NCBI GenBank assembly: GCA_024742755.1
Contig: JANSXW010000007.1
Location: 20,013-84,012 of the forward strand
Length of the DNA stretch: 64,000 nt
DNA from: a bacterium
GTDB lineage: Bacteria > Bacteroidota > Bacteroidia > Chitinophagales > Saprospiraceae
Direction: 5' to 3'
The notes beneath the pieces are model-generated. The model did not search any database. It saw only the letters and a program-made list of their open reading frames with translations, and was not told the DNA's origin. Numbering within the stretch: position 1 is the first letter of the stretch; each line of letters begins with the position of its first letter. The translations under genes and the position numbers were made by a program. This document shows, one piece after another, positions 10,465 through 19,921 of the stretch.

Positions 10465-12228
10465 ATGTATTTATCCAACCATACGTACGGCAAGCTCAGC
10501 TTGCTCCTCCTTCTTGTCTTTGTGACCGTCTTTTCCTGTCAGGATATGGATGATGACGGCCTGCCTATCACCAATGATTTCAGGGTCTTGCAAACCCAGA
10601 TCAATGATGACGCCGTCACCTCTGGTGTGGATGGCGCATCTGTGCTGAGCACCCTTACGCTGATCCTTTCCCATCCGGTAGAGCAGTCCGCTTTTGAAGG
10701 CGCGCTGAGCATTGAGCCTGATGCAGCCTACACCTTCGCTTACGATGGGAACAACTCCATTGTGACCCTCTCTTTTGACGAGCCGCTGGCTTACGAGACG
10801 ACATACACCCTTACGCTTCCCGCCGGCACTTACGGCAACGCAGGCCAGGCCAGCCAAAATGACTACAGCTTCACCTTCACTACAGCCGCCTTTGCCGCAC
10901 CGCCGGTGACGCTCTCCGTGGAGCCTTTGAGCCTCTTCGAGACAGAGACCGCTGTGATCACAGCCACCATCCCACAAGCCATACTGCGCGATGTGACTAT
11001 GGATATCTTGTTATCCGGCTCGGCTACAGAAGGCGATGACTATACGGTCACTTCCAACTCCATTACCATTCCGGCCGGGGAGACTTCCGGCACGCTGGAG
11101 CTAACCGCGCTCAGCGATCAGGATTTAGAAGGTGAGGAACTCATTATTGTGGAGCTCGCCAATCTGACCAACGGAGTACAAATGACTCCGCAGGTATTGG
11201 AAATTACCCTGGGTGACCTGCCACCGGCTATCGAGCTGAAAGGTGTGATGTCTCTCCGCATCGGCGGTACGGACAATAATGGCCGGGCGGTACACTTACG
11301 GGTCCTCGAAGATATTGCCGACCTCAGCCAGTACGGTCTGGGAATCGCCAATAACGGCGGTGGCTCCGATGGGCGGGAGATTGACTTCCCGGCAATCAGT
11401 GTGAACGCGGGTGACGACCTCCTGCTGGTCAGAGATGTAGATGAAGCTGGACTGGCGGCCTACTTCGGCGACTGTTTCAATGATTTTGATGAAGTCTTCA
11501 CCTCGGACGGGCTCAACTTCAACGGTGACGACCCCTTCGAGCTGTACAATAACGATATCGTTATCGAAACTTACGGCGATGTGGAACTCGACGGCACCAA
11601 CGAAGAATGGGAATGGACCGGCAGCTGGGCCTACAAACTCAACGGTATCTGGGAATACGCTGAAGTAGATTGCTCTACCGGTTCCACCAGCAATGCTGAA
11701 TCCGACTGCCCCTACCCTTTCTGCGTCCCCTTACAAATTCAGGGCGCGCTTGCCCTGCTTTGGGATGGTTCGGGCACCAACGGCGGCAAAGCGGTGCACC
11801 TCCGCGCCAACCGGTCGATCGGGGACATCACCCAATATGGTTTGGGCGTCGCCAACAACGGTGGCGGCACCGACGGGCTGGAAGTGATGCTCCCCAGCCT
11901 CACCATCAATGAAGGCGACCACATTTTAGTGGCCCGTGAGCCACAGACCATTGCAGCCTACTTCGGGGCTTGCTTCGATGCCTTTGACCACGTCGTACAG
12001 TCCGATGGGATGAACCAAAACGGAGACGATGCCATTGAACTATTCCAGGGCATGACCGTGATCGAGACGTTTGGGGATGCCGATGTGGATGGTACCGGAC
12101 AATTTTGGGAATACACCGGCTCCTGGGGCTACAAAGTAGGCGGTTCTTTCGTTTACGGTGGTATAGACTGCGCTGCCGGCTCAGCCACGACACAGTCCTC
12201 CGGCTGCCCCTACCCATTCTGTGAATAA
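10465..12228 (+). CDS. Secreted lipoprotein with Ig-like (Big_5), Calx-beta-like and two tandem ~150-aa domains
   Basis: 587 aa; FSCQDMDDDG lipobox; two copies ending in DCPYPFC and GCPYPFC, each with AVHLR...QYGLG[IV]ANNGGG[ST]DG. Confidence 0.75.
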   Translation: MYLSNHTYGKLSLLLLLVFVTVFSCQDMDDDGLPITNDFRVLQTQINDDAVTSGVDGASVLSTLTLILSHPVEQSAFEGALSIEPDAAYTFAYDGNNSIVTLSFDEPLAYETTYTLTLPAGTYGNAGQASQNDYSFTFTTAAFAAPPVTLSVEPLSLFETETAVITATIPQAILRDVTMDILLSGSATEGDDYTVTSNSITIPAGETSGTLELTALSDQDLEGEELIIVELANLTNGVQMTPQVLEITLGDLPPAIELKGVMSLRIGGTDNNGRAVHLRVLEDIADLSQYGLGIANNGGGSDGREIDFPAISVNAGDDLLLVRDVDEAGLAAYFGDCFNDFDEVFTSDGLNFNGDDPFELYNNDIVIETYGDVELDGTNEEWEWTGSWAYKLNGIWEYAEVDCSTGSTSNAESDCPYPFCVPLQIQGALALLWDGSGTNGGKAVHLRANRSIGDITQYGLGVANNGGGTDGLEVMLPSLTINEGDHILVAREPQTIAAYFGACFDAFDHVVQSDGMNQNGDDAIELFQGMTVIETFGDADVDGTGQFWEYTGSWGYKVGGSFVYGGIDCAAGSATTQSSGCPYPFCE

Positions 12229-12243
12229 CCGAATACCACGACT

Positions 12244-13581
12244 ATGACCAATCGCATTGCCCTCTTGCTGCTTATTGTTTTCGGGACGCTCGGACTTGCC
12301 TGCGAGCCGGAAGCCACTGCACCGCCCACCCTCAACCTGTTGTCCTCGACTATCAATGGAGGAAGCCTGTCTGACGGGATGGAAGGCGTGGCCCCGGAAG
12401 CCCGGTTGGAGCTGGTTTTTTCCAGTAGCCTGGACCAGGTTGCGTTTGAAGAGGCATTGATGCTGGAGCCTGCTGCTAATGTGACTGTCAGCTTTAGTAA
12501 TCAGGGCTCAAAAGCGATTCTTGACCTGGAGCTGGCCGGGAATACGACTTACACCCTGAGCATTTCGGGCGATGCGATTGGTCAAAACGGGGGGGTGCCG
12601 GACCCACCCTTTGTCCTTACGTTTACCACACGAGCTGCGGGCAGTGCAGGCAGTGCCTGTACCAGTGGTAACGCCGACTGCCTTTCGGCTTTTGTGGCTG
12701 AAGGAGCAGGCAGCCTGCCGGTGTACAACAGCTTCCCGGTTTTTGAAGCGGAAGGGCCCTGGACGGGGCTCACCACTGCCGTCATCGTTGTACACGGTGC
12801 CAACCGCAATGCCGATGACTACTTTGAGTACCTCATGTTTAGCCTTCAGGCCAATGAATTGGAAAACGAGGCCCTGCTCCTCGCACCACAGTTTCAGGAA
12901 GCCCCTACTGCAGACCATACCCTCTACTGGAGCGGCAATGGCTGGCGGGAAGGGCAGACGGCTAACGGCACTGGCAACGGCAGCTCCTTTGCTGTTATTG
13001 ATGGAATGATTAGTCAGCTTGCAGATGCAGCCCGATTCCCGGACTTGAAAAAGGTAATCATCACCGGGCACTCTTCCGGGGGGCTTTTCACCCATGTTTA
13101 CGCAGGGGCAAACCGCTCAGAGGCTACCCATCCCAATCTTAATTTTGAATACGTCGTGGCCAATAGCCAGTATTTCTACTACCCGGACGGGCAACGGATC
13201 AATGAAAGTACCAATCAGCTTTACCTGCCCAACGACTGCAATGGCTATACCATCTGGCCATTCGGATACGAAGTGGCACCGCCCTACCTAAGCGGTACGA
13301 CAAGCGCGGAAATCAATGATCAATTCGTCAACCGTTCCGTAACTTACCTGCTGGGCAACGGTGCGGGGCCTGATGGCGCACTCAATACGAGCGACTGTGC
13401 TGCTACCCTGCTCGGACCCTCGCGCTACGAAAGAGGTGAAAATATGTACCGCTATATGAACCTGGTATACGGCGATAACCATAACCACAAGCGGAGCATC
13501 GTTCCCGGTATAGGGCACGATGGCGCGGGGATGTACCGCTCAGATGCTTTCCAAACCTTGCTGCAAGGCCTGATAGATTGA
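12244..13581 (+). CDS. Secreted alpha/beta-hydrolase lipoprotein with N-terminal Big_5-like domain
   Basis: 445 aa; lipobox GLACEPE; nucleophile elbow TGHSSGG; preceding AVIVVHGANRNADDYFEY. Confidence 0.85.
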   Translation: MTNRIALLLLIVFGTLGLACEPEATAPPTLNLLSSTINGGSLSDGMEGVAPEARLELVFSSSLDQVAFEEALMLEPAANVTVSFSNQGSKAILDLELAGNTTYTLSISGDAIGQNGGVPDPPFVLTFTTRAAGSAGSACTSGNADCLSAFVAEGAGSLPVYNSFPVFEAEGPWTGLTTAVIVVHGANRNADDYFEYLMFSLQANELENEALLLAPQFQEAPTADHTLYWSGNGWREGQTANGTGNGSSFAVIDGMISQLADAARFPDLKKVIITGHSSGGLFTHVYAGANRSEATHPNLNFEYVVANSQYFYYPDGQRINESTNQLYLPNDCNGYTIWPFGYEVAPPYLSGTTSAEINDQFVNRSVTYLLGNGAGPDGALNTSDCAATLLGPSRYERGENMYRYMNLVYGDNHNHKRSIVPGIGHDGAGMYRSDAFQTLLQGLID

Positions 13582-13702
13582 TGCAAGGCATTAATGCCAG
13601 GCACTTTTGAGCCGCTCCATCCCCCACGCGACACTTCCCGCGTGATCAAAAAACTGCAAGCCTGGCAGTATTTGCCTATCTTAACCCGACAATTTAGCTT
13701 CA

Positions 13703-14878
13703 ATGCCTGGTCAACGCCCACCCAAATACACCCTGCCCGTTATCATCCTCGCCCAATTCACCGGCACTTCCCTGTGGTTTGCAGGCAATGCCGTGCTGCC
13801 CGACCTCCAAACAGCATACGGGCTGCCCGAGGGCGCACTCGGCGGGCTGACCTCTGCAGTACAACTTGGCTTTATAACAGGCACTTTACTGTACGCCATC
13901 CTGATGCTTGCAGACCGCTTCTCCCCCTCACGGGTCTTCCTGCTCTCTGCGGTGCTGGGCGCTTTGTTCAACCTGGGCATAGGGGTGGTGACAGAAGGTT
14001 ATACCAGCATTCTGGCGCTCCGTTTTCTCACGGGCCTTTTCCTGGCTGGGATTTATCCGGTAGGCATGAAAATAGCTGCTGACTGGTACGCTGCGGATTT
14101 GGGGAAAGCACTGGGGTATCTGGTTGGCGCATTGGTTTTAGGTACCGCTTTCCCGCATTTGTTGCGCTTTTCCGCTGCGGAGGTGCCCTGGCAGCGGGTT
14201 ATGCAGGGCACTTCTTTCCTGGCGGTAATGGGTGGGCTGCTGATTCGGTGGCTGATTCCCGATGGCCCCTACCGGCAATCCGGCACCGCCTTCAAGCCCT
14301 CTGCCATCGTTGCCATCTTTCGTATCCCTGATTTCCGGGCAGCTGCCCTGGGCTACTTTGGGCACATGTGGGAACTGTATGCCTTTTGGGCGTTTGTCCC
14401 CGTCATCGTGCTGGCCAGGTTTCCGGAACTTTCTCCTGCCTCGACAGCCCTTTTTGCCTTCGGGGCCATTGGTGTGGGCGCACTCGGCTGTGTTTTAGGT
14501 GGATATTGGTCATTACGGACGGGCAGCGCTAAGGTAGCTTACGCCATGCTGCTGATTTCCGGGCTCCTTTGCCTGGCCTCTCCCCTGCTCTTCCAGCTAC
14601 CAGGATGGGCATTCACGGCCCTGCTATGCCTATGGGGCTTTGCCGTAGTCGGCGATTCCCCACAGTTTTCCACCCTGGTAGCCCAAAATGCACCGCCCGA
14701 ATCCCGGGGTTCCGCCTTAACCATTGTCAATAGTATTGGTTTTTCGATTACCATTTTCAGCATTCAGGGCCTAACTTATCTGAGCCAAGCCTGGGGCATA
14801 TCTAATAGCCTTTGGATACTTGTCTTTGGCCCGGTACTGGGGCTTGCAGCTACGCGCAGGTTATTCCGGGAGGCTTAG
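13703..14878 (+). CDS. MFS transporter
   Basis: 391 aa, about 12 hydrophobic segments, ADRFSPSRVFLLSAVLGALF loop. Confidence 0.88.
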   Translation: MPGQRPPKYTLPVIILAQFTGTSLWFAGNAVLPDLQTAYGLPEGALGGLTSAVQLGFITGTLLYAILMLADRFSPSRVFLLSAVLGALFNLGIGVVTEGYTSILALRFLTGLFLAGIYPVGMKIAADWYAADLGKALGYLVGALVLGTAFPHLLRFSAAEVPWQRVMQGTSFLAVMGGLLIRWLIPDGPYRQSGTAFKPSAIVAIFRIPDFRAAALGYFGHMWELYAFWAFVPVIVLARFPELSPASTALFAFGAIGVGALGCVLGGYWSLRTGSAKVAYAMLLISGLLCLASPLLFQLPGWAFTALLCLWGFAVVGDSPQFSTLVAQNAPPESRGSALTIVNSIGFSITIFSIQGLTYLSQAWGISNSLWILVFGPVLGLAATRRLFREA

Positions 14879-15243
14879 ACCCATTCCGATGGCGCCTCAT
14901 TAAGACTTACCAGATCCTGTATGCTCCGCAGAAAGTACCATACTGCGCCGATCAGAGGAGGTACGGCAAGGATTATCCAAAGATACATTTCGCCTGACCA
15001 CTCCGACAACCAAAGCTGGTCCCCGAATTTTGCAGCGGCAATGAGGAGCACACAATACATAGCAGCGGCAAGAAAATATTGAATATGAATCCAGCTCTGC
15101 ATAATCAGGCCTTTCAGCAGGCTGCTGCTTAACTGCCAGATACCCAGAAAAAAGGCGGCAAAGAGAGTAAATGGATAAATCAAACAACTAACCATTAGCA
15201 GAAACTGTATTAACGCATCGACGGTCATTAGGGTCCTTTTCAT
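14875..15243 (-). CDS. Small polytopic membrane protein (paralogue of 18606..18974)
   Basis: 122 aa with 4 hydrophobic segments; shared motif FPFTL[FV]AAFFLG[IC]WQL[SG]SSL[LI]K. Confidence 0.8.
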   Translation of the reverse strand: MKRTLMTVDALIQFLLMVSCLIYPFTLFAAFFLGIWQLSSSLLKGLIMQSWIHIQYFLAAAMYCVLLIAAAKFGDQLWLSEWSGEMYLWIILAVPPLIGAVWYFLRSIQDLVSLNEAPSEWV

Positions 15244-15264
15244 GTTTGGTGGTTTTGGTTACAC

Positions 15265-15295
15265 CAAAGATACAGGGTCTATTCATTATTTTCAA
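15265..15295 (-). promoter_or_regulatory. Bacteroidota-type promoter (-33 TTG, 20 bp, -7 TATCTTTG)
   Basis: Minus strand TTG-N20-TATCTTTG, matching the -33 TTTG/-7 TAnnTTTG consensus; same spacing in the paralogous copy at 18996..19026. Confidence 0.65.
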
Positions 15296-15344
15296 TACTT
15301 TTTGAAAGTTGTGAACAAAAATATTTCCCCACTTGGTTAGCTCC

Positions 15345-15530
15345 CTCACGACGCTTTACTATCCCCGCCTGTGTATCAACAACTCTTTAATTAATTAAAT
15401 AGCATCTATCAGAAAGACACCAAAGGGTACAAAAGCAACAATGCCGCATAGAGTATTTAGTCCACCAAAGCCGAGAACAAGTGCAAGGTAATCTAATGGC
15501 AGAGCGCTAACCAAGCTCAGCCCTTTCAAT
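15345..15530 (-). pseudogene. Degraded 3' remnant of the gene at 19087..19623
   Basis: Near-identical nucleotides (CTTTACTATCCCC..GCCTG, AGAGTATTTAGTCCACCAAAGCCGAGAA, AATGGCAGAGCGCT) to the 3' part of 19087..19623, with small indels and then loss of similarity. Confidence 0.75.
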
Positions 15531-15599
15531 ATCTAGGGCAAACGCGCCAAATCTAAACACCGAGGACTATTTGTAGGTATTCAAGGTTCATTAGACTTC

Positions 15600-16676
15600 A
15601 ATAAAATTAAATCCAGACCGCGCACTCATGTGCGCGAGTTTGGCTGGTTGAAAAAAACCTACTATGTTATATGGCATAATAGATACAGACCAAATACGAA
15701 GCAACCCTGCCCAGCTAAAAGCACTGACCAGTTTAGAGCCAGAAGAGTTTGACGCCCTGCTGTCCCCATTTAGGCATCGTTGGCACCACTACCACAAACA
15801 CTACACCCTGCCAGGCAAGCGCCGGAAAAGGCCGCGCATAAAATACAAGAAGCCGACTAAGACCTTGCCCGGGCAAGGCACGAAGCTATGGTTCGTCTTA
15901 ATGTGGTTTAAGACCAACTCCATCCAGCAGCAGCTTGCTGCTGAATTTGGCCTGAGGCAAAGCCCTCTCAGCCACTGGCTGAAAGCCTTGCGGCCCATAT
16001 TGCAGCAAGCCATCGAAGACTTGCACTGCCAGCCTGCACAAGACATGGACGAGCTTATCCGGCTATTCCGTCAGCGCAGTGGGCCTCCAGGCTCAGGCGG
16101 TGCGCCGGATACGCTCAACATGGATGCTACAGAGCGCCCGATAGGGCGCAACCTGGACGATGCAGCACAGCGTGATGACTACAGCTGCAAGCACCACGGG
16201 CACCACTTGAAGAACACCTTGCTGTGCGACGAGTACCAATTCGTACATTTTGCAGGGTAGACCTGGAACGGCTCTGTGCACGACAGCACGATGGCAGTTG
16301 AAGAGCTGCCCAGCCTGGAAGCCTTTAAGCCCTATGGCTTATGGTGCTGCAAGGACAAAGGCTACCAAGGCTACCGCCCGGAAGGAGCCCACCTGATAGA
16401 GCCGTTCAAAGCCAGGCGCAATCATCCGCTCACTGAGCTGGAGAAGGAGTATAATGCCTGGGCAAGCTCTATTCGCAGCGTGGTCGAACATGCCATCGGC
16501 GGCATCAAAAGATCTGCCTTGCCCTCTCGCCCGATGCGGTACTGGAAGCAAGATATACGGCACCAAATTTTCGTCATTGGTTGTGGCCTGCAAAACCTGC
16601 GGGTCCGCTTTCGGAGCTCCGCGTATGCACGCGGCGTGCAGCGGGTGCGCGCGCGTCAAACCTTTTAATTTGATTA
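15600..16676 (+). mobile_element. IS5-like insertion sequence (approximate bounds)
   Basis: Contains a DDE transposase; imperfect terminal inverted similarity (AATAAAATTAAATCCAGACCGCGCAC versus reverse complement AATCAAATTAAAAGGTTTGACGCGCGCGCAC). Confidence 0.5.
15664..16668 (+). pseudogene. IS5-like (DDE_Tnp_4 type) transposase interrupted by an in-frame TAG
   Basis: ORFs 15664..16260 and 16276..16668 are in the same frame; the stop is TAG at 16258. Catalytic-region residues MDATERP, GSVHDS and SVVEHAIG remain on either side. Confidence 0.85.
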
Positions 16677-17013
16677 AAATCTATTGTTTTTTGGCCCGCT
16701 GCCAGGCAGAATGGCAACAAGGCGGCTACTACGTTGATCAGCCGCATTTATAACATGACGTAGTGTAATTATTATGATATTTACAAAATTATCGAAATCT
16801 TCACTTGACAATATTAAGCAAAACCTTTAAATTAGCTCTCGAAAACGCTGCTGCTCAACATATAATACTGCATACCTATTTTATAGTAATCGACATTTTA
16901 CGTTTTTTCTGTATCGCCCTTAAAGCACAGTTGATGCAGAGATACAAGCTATGCACTGATAACATGCTTATCTAAACCACTATGAGTCTCTAAGCTTTGG
17001 TCGATACACCTCT

Positions 17014-17901
17014 TTGTATTTTATAACTCTCTTAAATACTGTAAATATGAAAACGCTCTTTTACTTTTATTACCCTTTTAGCAAAAAGTATATTCTTTAC
17101 TTCACGCTTTTATCATCACTGACGTTTACCTGGTCCACGGTATTAAGCCAAAATGGCAGTGATGATGACATCGACTATGGCTGGCATTATTCAGCCGGAG
17201 ATACTATACAAGAAGTGATCAGGCATTCTAACATCACGAGGTTAACTATGCTTCGATATGAGACTTTCGCTACGGTTTTCTTCCATGTAGACCTCTGGTC
17301 GTCAAGTGCTAATGCAAGGATTTTAAGTGCTTACGGACTAGTAGGTTCTCTTCAAAGAAGCGACCCAGATCAAGTTGGAGAAATCTGCTGCCGAACAGGA
17401 CATGGGGTTTACTCAATAGCAACTGTTCCGACTGACCCAGAAGAAAACATAGCTACTATACCTCCAATCGGCGAGCTACAGGACTTTGTCGAATTTAGTT
17501 TTCTTACTCAAGGAATCGACTTGATTGATGATATATCAAATATAAATGGTGAGTTTGGATACCGTGGGGGTGGTGTTCGAAAAGACTGCTTACTGGAAAT
17601 TGTCAGTGGACGCAGTAATGACGACAGCAAGCCCCAAACATCAGAAAGTATCTTAAAATCACCCGCTGAATTAAAACAAAATGGAAATACAATATGGTTG
17701 AACAGGGATAATTCAGATTCCTCACCTTGGCATTTTTCAGTTTATGATCTGAGTGGACGATTGATTACAGAAAAGGATGGAAATGATACAGAGGCTGAAT
17801 TAATCGACCTTGAAAATGAATCCTGGCCTAATGGGATTTATTTAGGCGTCTTGCGGTCGGATAAACAGATTATCCCTATCAAAATCATTCATTCGTACTA
17901 A
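17014..17901 (+). CDS. Secreted protein with T9SS type A-like C-terminal sorting domain
   Basis: Signal peptide region; C-terminus FSVYDLSGRLITEK...LENESWPNGIYLGVLRSDKQIIPIKIIHSY resembles Por-secretion domains. Start may be the internal Met at 17047. Confidence 0.7.
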   Translation: MYFITLLNTVNMKTLFYFYYPFSKKYILYFTLLSSLTFTWSTVLSQNGSDDDIDYGWHYSAGDTIQEVIRHSNITRLTMLRYETFATVFFHVDLWSSSANARILSAYGLVGSLQRSDPDQVGEICCRTGHGVYSIATVPTDPEENIATIPPIGELQDFVEFSFLTQGIDLIDDISNINGEFGYRGGGVRKDCLLEIVSGRSNDDSKPQTSESILKSPAELKQNGNTIWLNRDNSDSSPWHFSVYDLSGRLITEKDGNDTEAELIDLENESWPNGIYLGVLRSDKQIIPIKIIHSY

Positions 17902-17912
17902 AATTCATTGTC

Positions 17913-18494
17913 ATGAAACTTAACTATTTACCGTTCATAGTAGGGCTAATGGCACTAGCCATAATAATAACCAATTGCCAAAAGGAAGTAGTTGAAAACT
18001 GCAACCTTCGATGTGAGAAACCCTGTCTTACTGAATCTAGAGTAGTAGACGGAGAATGCGTTTGCGTCTGCAATCCTGGAACCGTGAACATGGGCAATAA
18101 CTTTTGCTTAAGGCCAAATGAGGGCACCTTTGTAGCTTATTTGCCCGAGACAGATCATCTGGATACTTTTGCGCTTTCTACAGCATTGCGTTTTGTTGAT
18201 GGCCCAGGAGGTTTTTTATGTGGCATCACGACCATTGATAAACCTTGCAGCGGACTTGGATTTACAGCAGAATATAGCCAGCATGAAACGGGGGATAGCT
18301 TGTATATAGATATGTTACCTCCACCAGACGGAGCATTTAGCTTCATGTCTCCTCCGCCTCATTATAGGCTAAGCCTGCGTGCTGGCTTTCAAGGTCTTGA
18401 CCCGGACACCTTGCACGCACGCATCGAATGGCGTACATTAGGTGGCAGAGCAATTCGCGAACCCATTGATTTTAAAATGATCAATGTCCGTTAA
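17913..18494 (+). CDS. Hypothetical Cys-rich lipoprotein
   Basis: 193 aa; lipobox IITNCQKE; Cys-rich EGF-like stretch CNLRCEKPCLTESRVVDGECVCVCNPG. Confidence 0.7.
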   Translation: MKLNYLPFIVGLMALAIIITNCQKEVVENCNLRCEKPCLTESRVVDGECVCVCNPGTVNMGNNFCLRPNEGTFVAYLPETDHLDTFALSTALRFVDGPGGFLCGITTIDKPCSGLGFTAEYSQHETGDSLYIDMLPPPDGAFSFMSPPPHYRLSLRAGFQGLDPDTLHARIEWRTLGGRAIREPIDFKMINVR

Positions 18495-18506
18495 GGAAAG
18501 GAAATA

Positions 18507-18533
18507 CGGGCTGCTCAAATATAGAGCAGCCCG
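18507..18533. terminator. Hairpin between convergent genes
   Basis: CGGGCTGCTC-aaatata-GAGCAGCCCG, perfect 10-bp stem just after the 18494 stop; no strong T-run. Confidence 0.55.
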
Positions 18534-18605
18534 TCCTCTCACGCTTGAATTTTCAAAACCAATAGCGTACTGGAAATTCAATAGATTTTACCAAATCTGA
18601 CTGAT

Positions 18606-18974
18606 CTAAACCCATCTTGATTGCGTAGATTCGATCTCTTTCAGATCCTTAATACTCTGCCAAAAGTACCAGATGCCACCTACCAAGGGCGGTAAAGCCA
18701 ACACAAACCAAAGGTAACCTACCCAATTTGTTGGCTCATAATTAAATATATCTGCTGCCTGAGTACCCGCAACAAGTACCAGACAGTACGCTGTAGCCGC
18801 CAAAAAGTAATTGAGGTATAGCCTGCTCTGTAACAGAATAGCTTTGATCAAGCTGCTTCCCAGTTGCCAGCAACCTAAAAAGAAGGCTGCAACCAAAGTG
18901 AAGGGGAAGAATACGGAAGACCCAAGAAGCAAGCCCTGGACGACGTTATCAATGGCAAACAATGCCTTTTTCAT
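18606..18974 (-). CDS. Small polytopic membrane protein (paralogue of 14875..15243)
   Basis: 122 aa; extensive identity with 14875..15243 product. Confidence 0.8.
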   Translation of the reverse strand: MKKALFAIDNVVQGLLLGSSVFFPFTLVAAFFLGCWQLGSSLIKAILLQSRLYLNYFLAATAYCLVLVAGTQAADIFNYEPTNWVGYLWFVLALPPLVGGIWYFWQSIKDLKEIESTQSRWV

Positions 18975-18995
18975 GTTTGGTGGTTTTGGTTACAC

Positions 18996-19026
18996 CAAAG
19001 ATACCGGTTTTATTCATATTTTTCAA
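18996..19026 (-). promoter_or_regulatory. Bacteroidota-type promoter (-33 TTG, 20 bp, -7 TATCTTTG)
   Basis: Conserved in sequence and spacing with 15265..15295. Confidence 0.65.
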
Positions 19027-19086
19027 TACTTTTTGAAAGATATGGATAATATATTTCCACTTGGTTAGCTCCCTTACGACGCTTTA

Positions 19087-19623
19087 CTATCCCCCGCCTT
19101 TGGGTATCAACAACCCTTTAATTAATTTAATAGCACCGATCAGAAAGACACCCAAGGGTATAAATGCAACGATACCGCCTAGAGTATTAAGTCCACCAAA
19201 GCCGAGAATAACTGCAAGGTAACCTAATGGCAGAGCGCTTACCAAGCCCAGCCCTATCAATATCAGACCTACACGTATAAGCCTTTTCCTTTTCTTCGGA
19301 TCACTACGCCTCCTTTCTTTTCCACTTTGAGAAAGCCACTGCTCTTTGACATTGAGGACTTCCCCGGAGGCATATCGAATCTCCTTAATGTCTGATTTAT
19401 TCAAAAGGACAATTCTTTCCTGATCGCAGTAAGCAAAACGATAAGTCGTCTCGTCCTCTTCCACAACCTCACCAACAATTTTGAGGTCAGACATCAGGAT
19501 TAGGGTATCACAATCTGTTGCACTTTTGGGAACTTCAGGTATTTTGAGGGGAGTCAAAAGGGTGGCTCCGGTCGCAGGCAGAGACAAACAAACAAAAGCC
19601 AAGACTCGTAGAAGATGTTTCAT
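19087..19623 (-). CDS. Hypothetical membrane protein
   Basis: 178 aa; signal peptide and two C-terminal hydrophobic segments. Confidence 0.75.
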   Translation of the reverse strand: MKHLLRVLAFVCLSLPATGATLLTPLKIPEVPKSATDCDTLILMSDLKIVGEVVEEDETTYRFAYCDQERIVLLNKSDIKEIRYASGEVLNVKEQWLSQSGKERRRSDPKKRKRLIRVGLILIGLGLVSALPLGYLAVILGFGGLNTLGGIVAFIPLGVFLIGAIKLIKGLLIPKGGG

Positions 19624-19691
19624 TTTTCAGGGTTTTACCTAAAAATTAGACTTTTTGGCCATACCGCTTAATCGTAGATATACGCAATACG

Positions 19692-19874
19692 AAGTGGTCA
19701 CCGACGATAAATGTCGGGATCTATGATTTGCGACATCGGCCCATGACGAAGCATAGCTTGTCAGGGCAGGCGCAAGCCACTTCCCAGCGTAAATGCTGAC
19801 CTGTCTGCCGAAGTATCGATACGAAGGCAGGCATTGAGTAAGTTTGCTGCTCCGATCTTTATCGGAGACCACTT
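19692..19874. repeat. MITE-like/structured intergenic element with terminal inverted repeats
   Basis: Ends AAGTGGTC(A)CCGA and reverse complement AAGTGGTC(T)CCGA; four internal hairpins (19701-19717, 19744-19763, 19805-19830, 19851-19866). Confidence 0.6.
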
Positions 19875-19921
19875 AATCGTCAGTATATAGATTTCAAATT
19901 GCAGCAGAAAATTCAGGTAGC

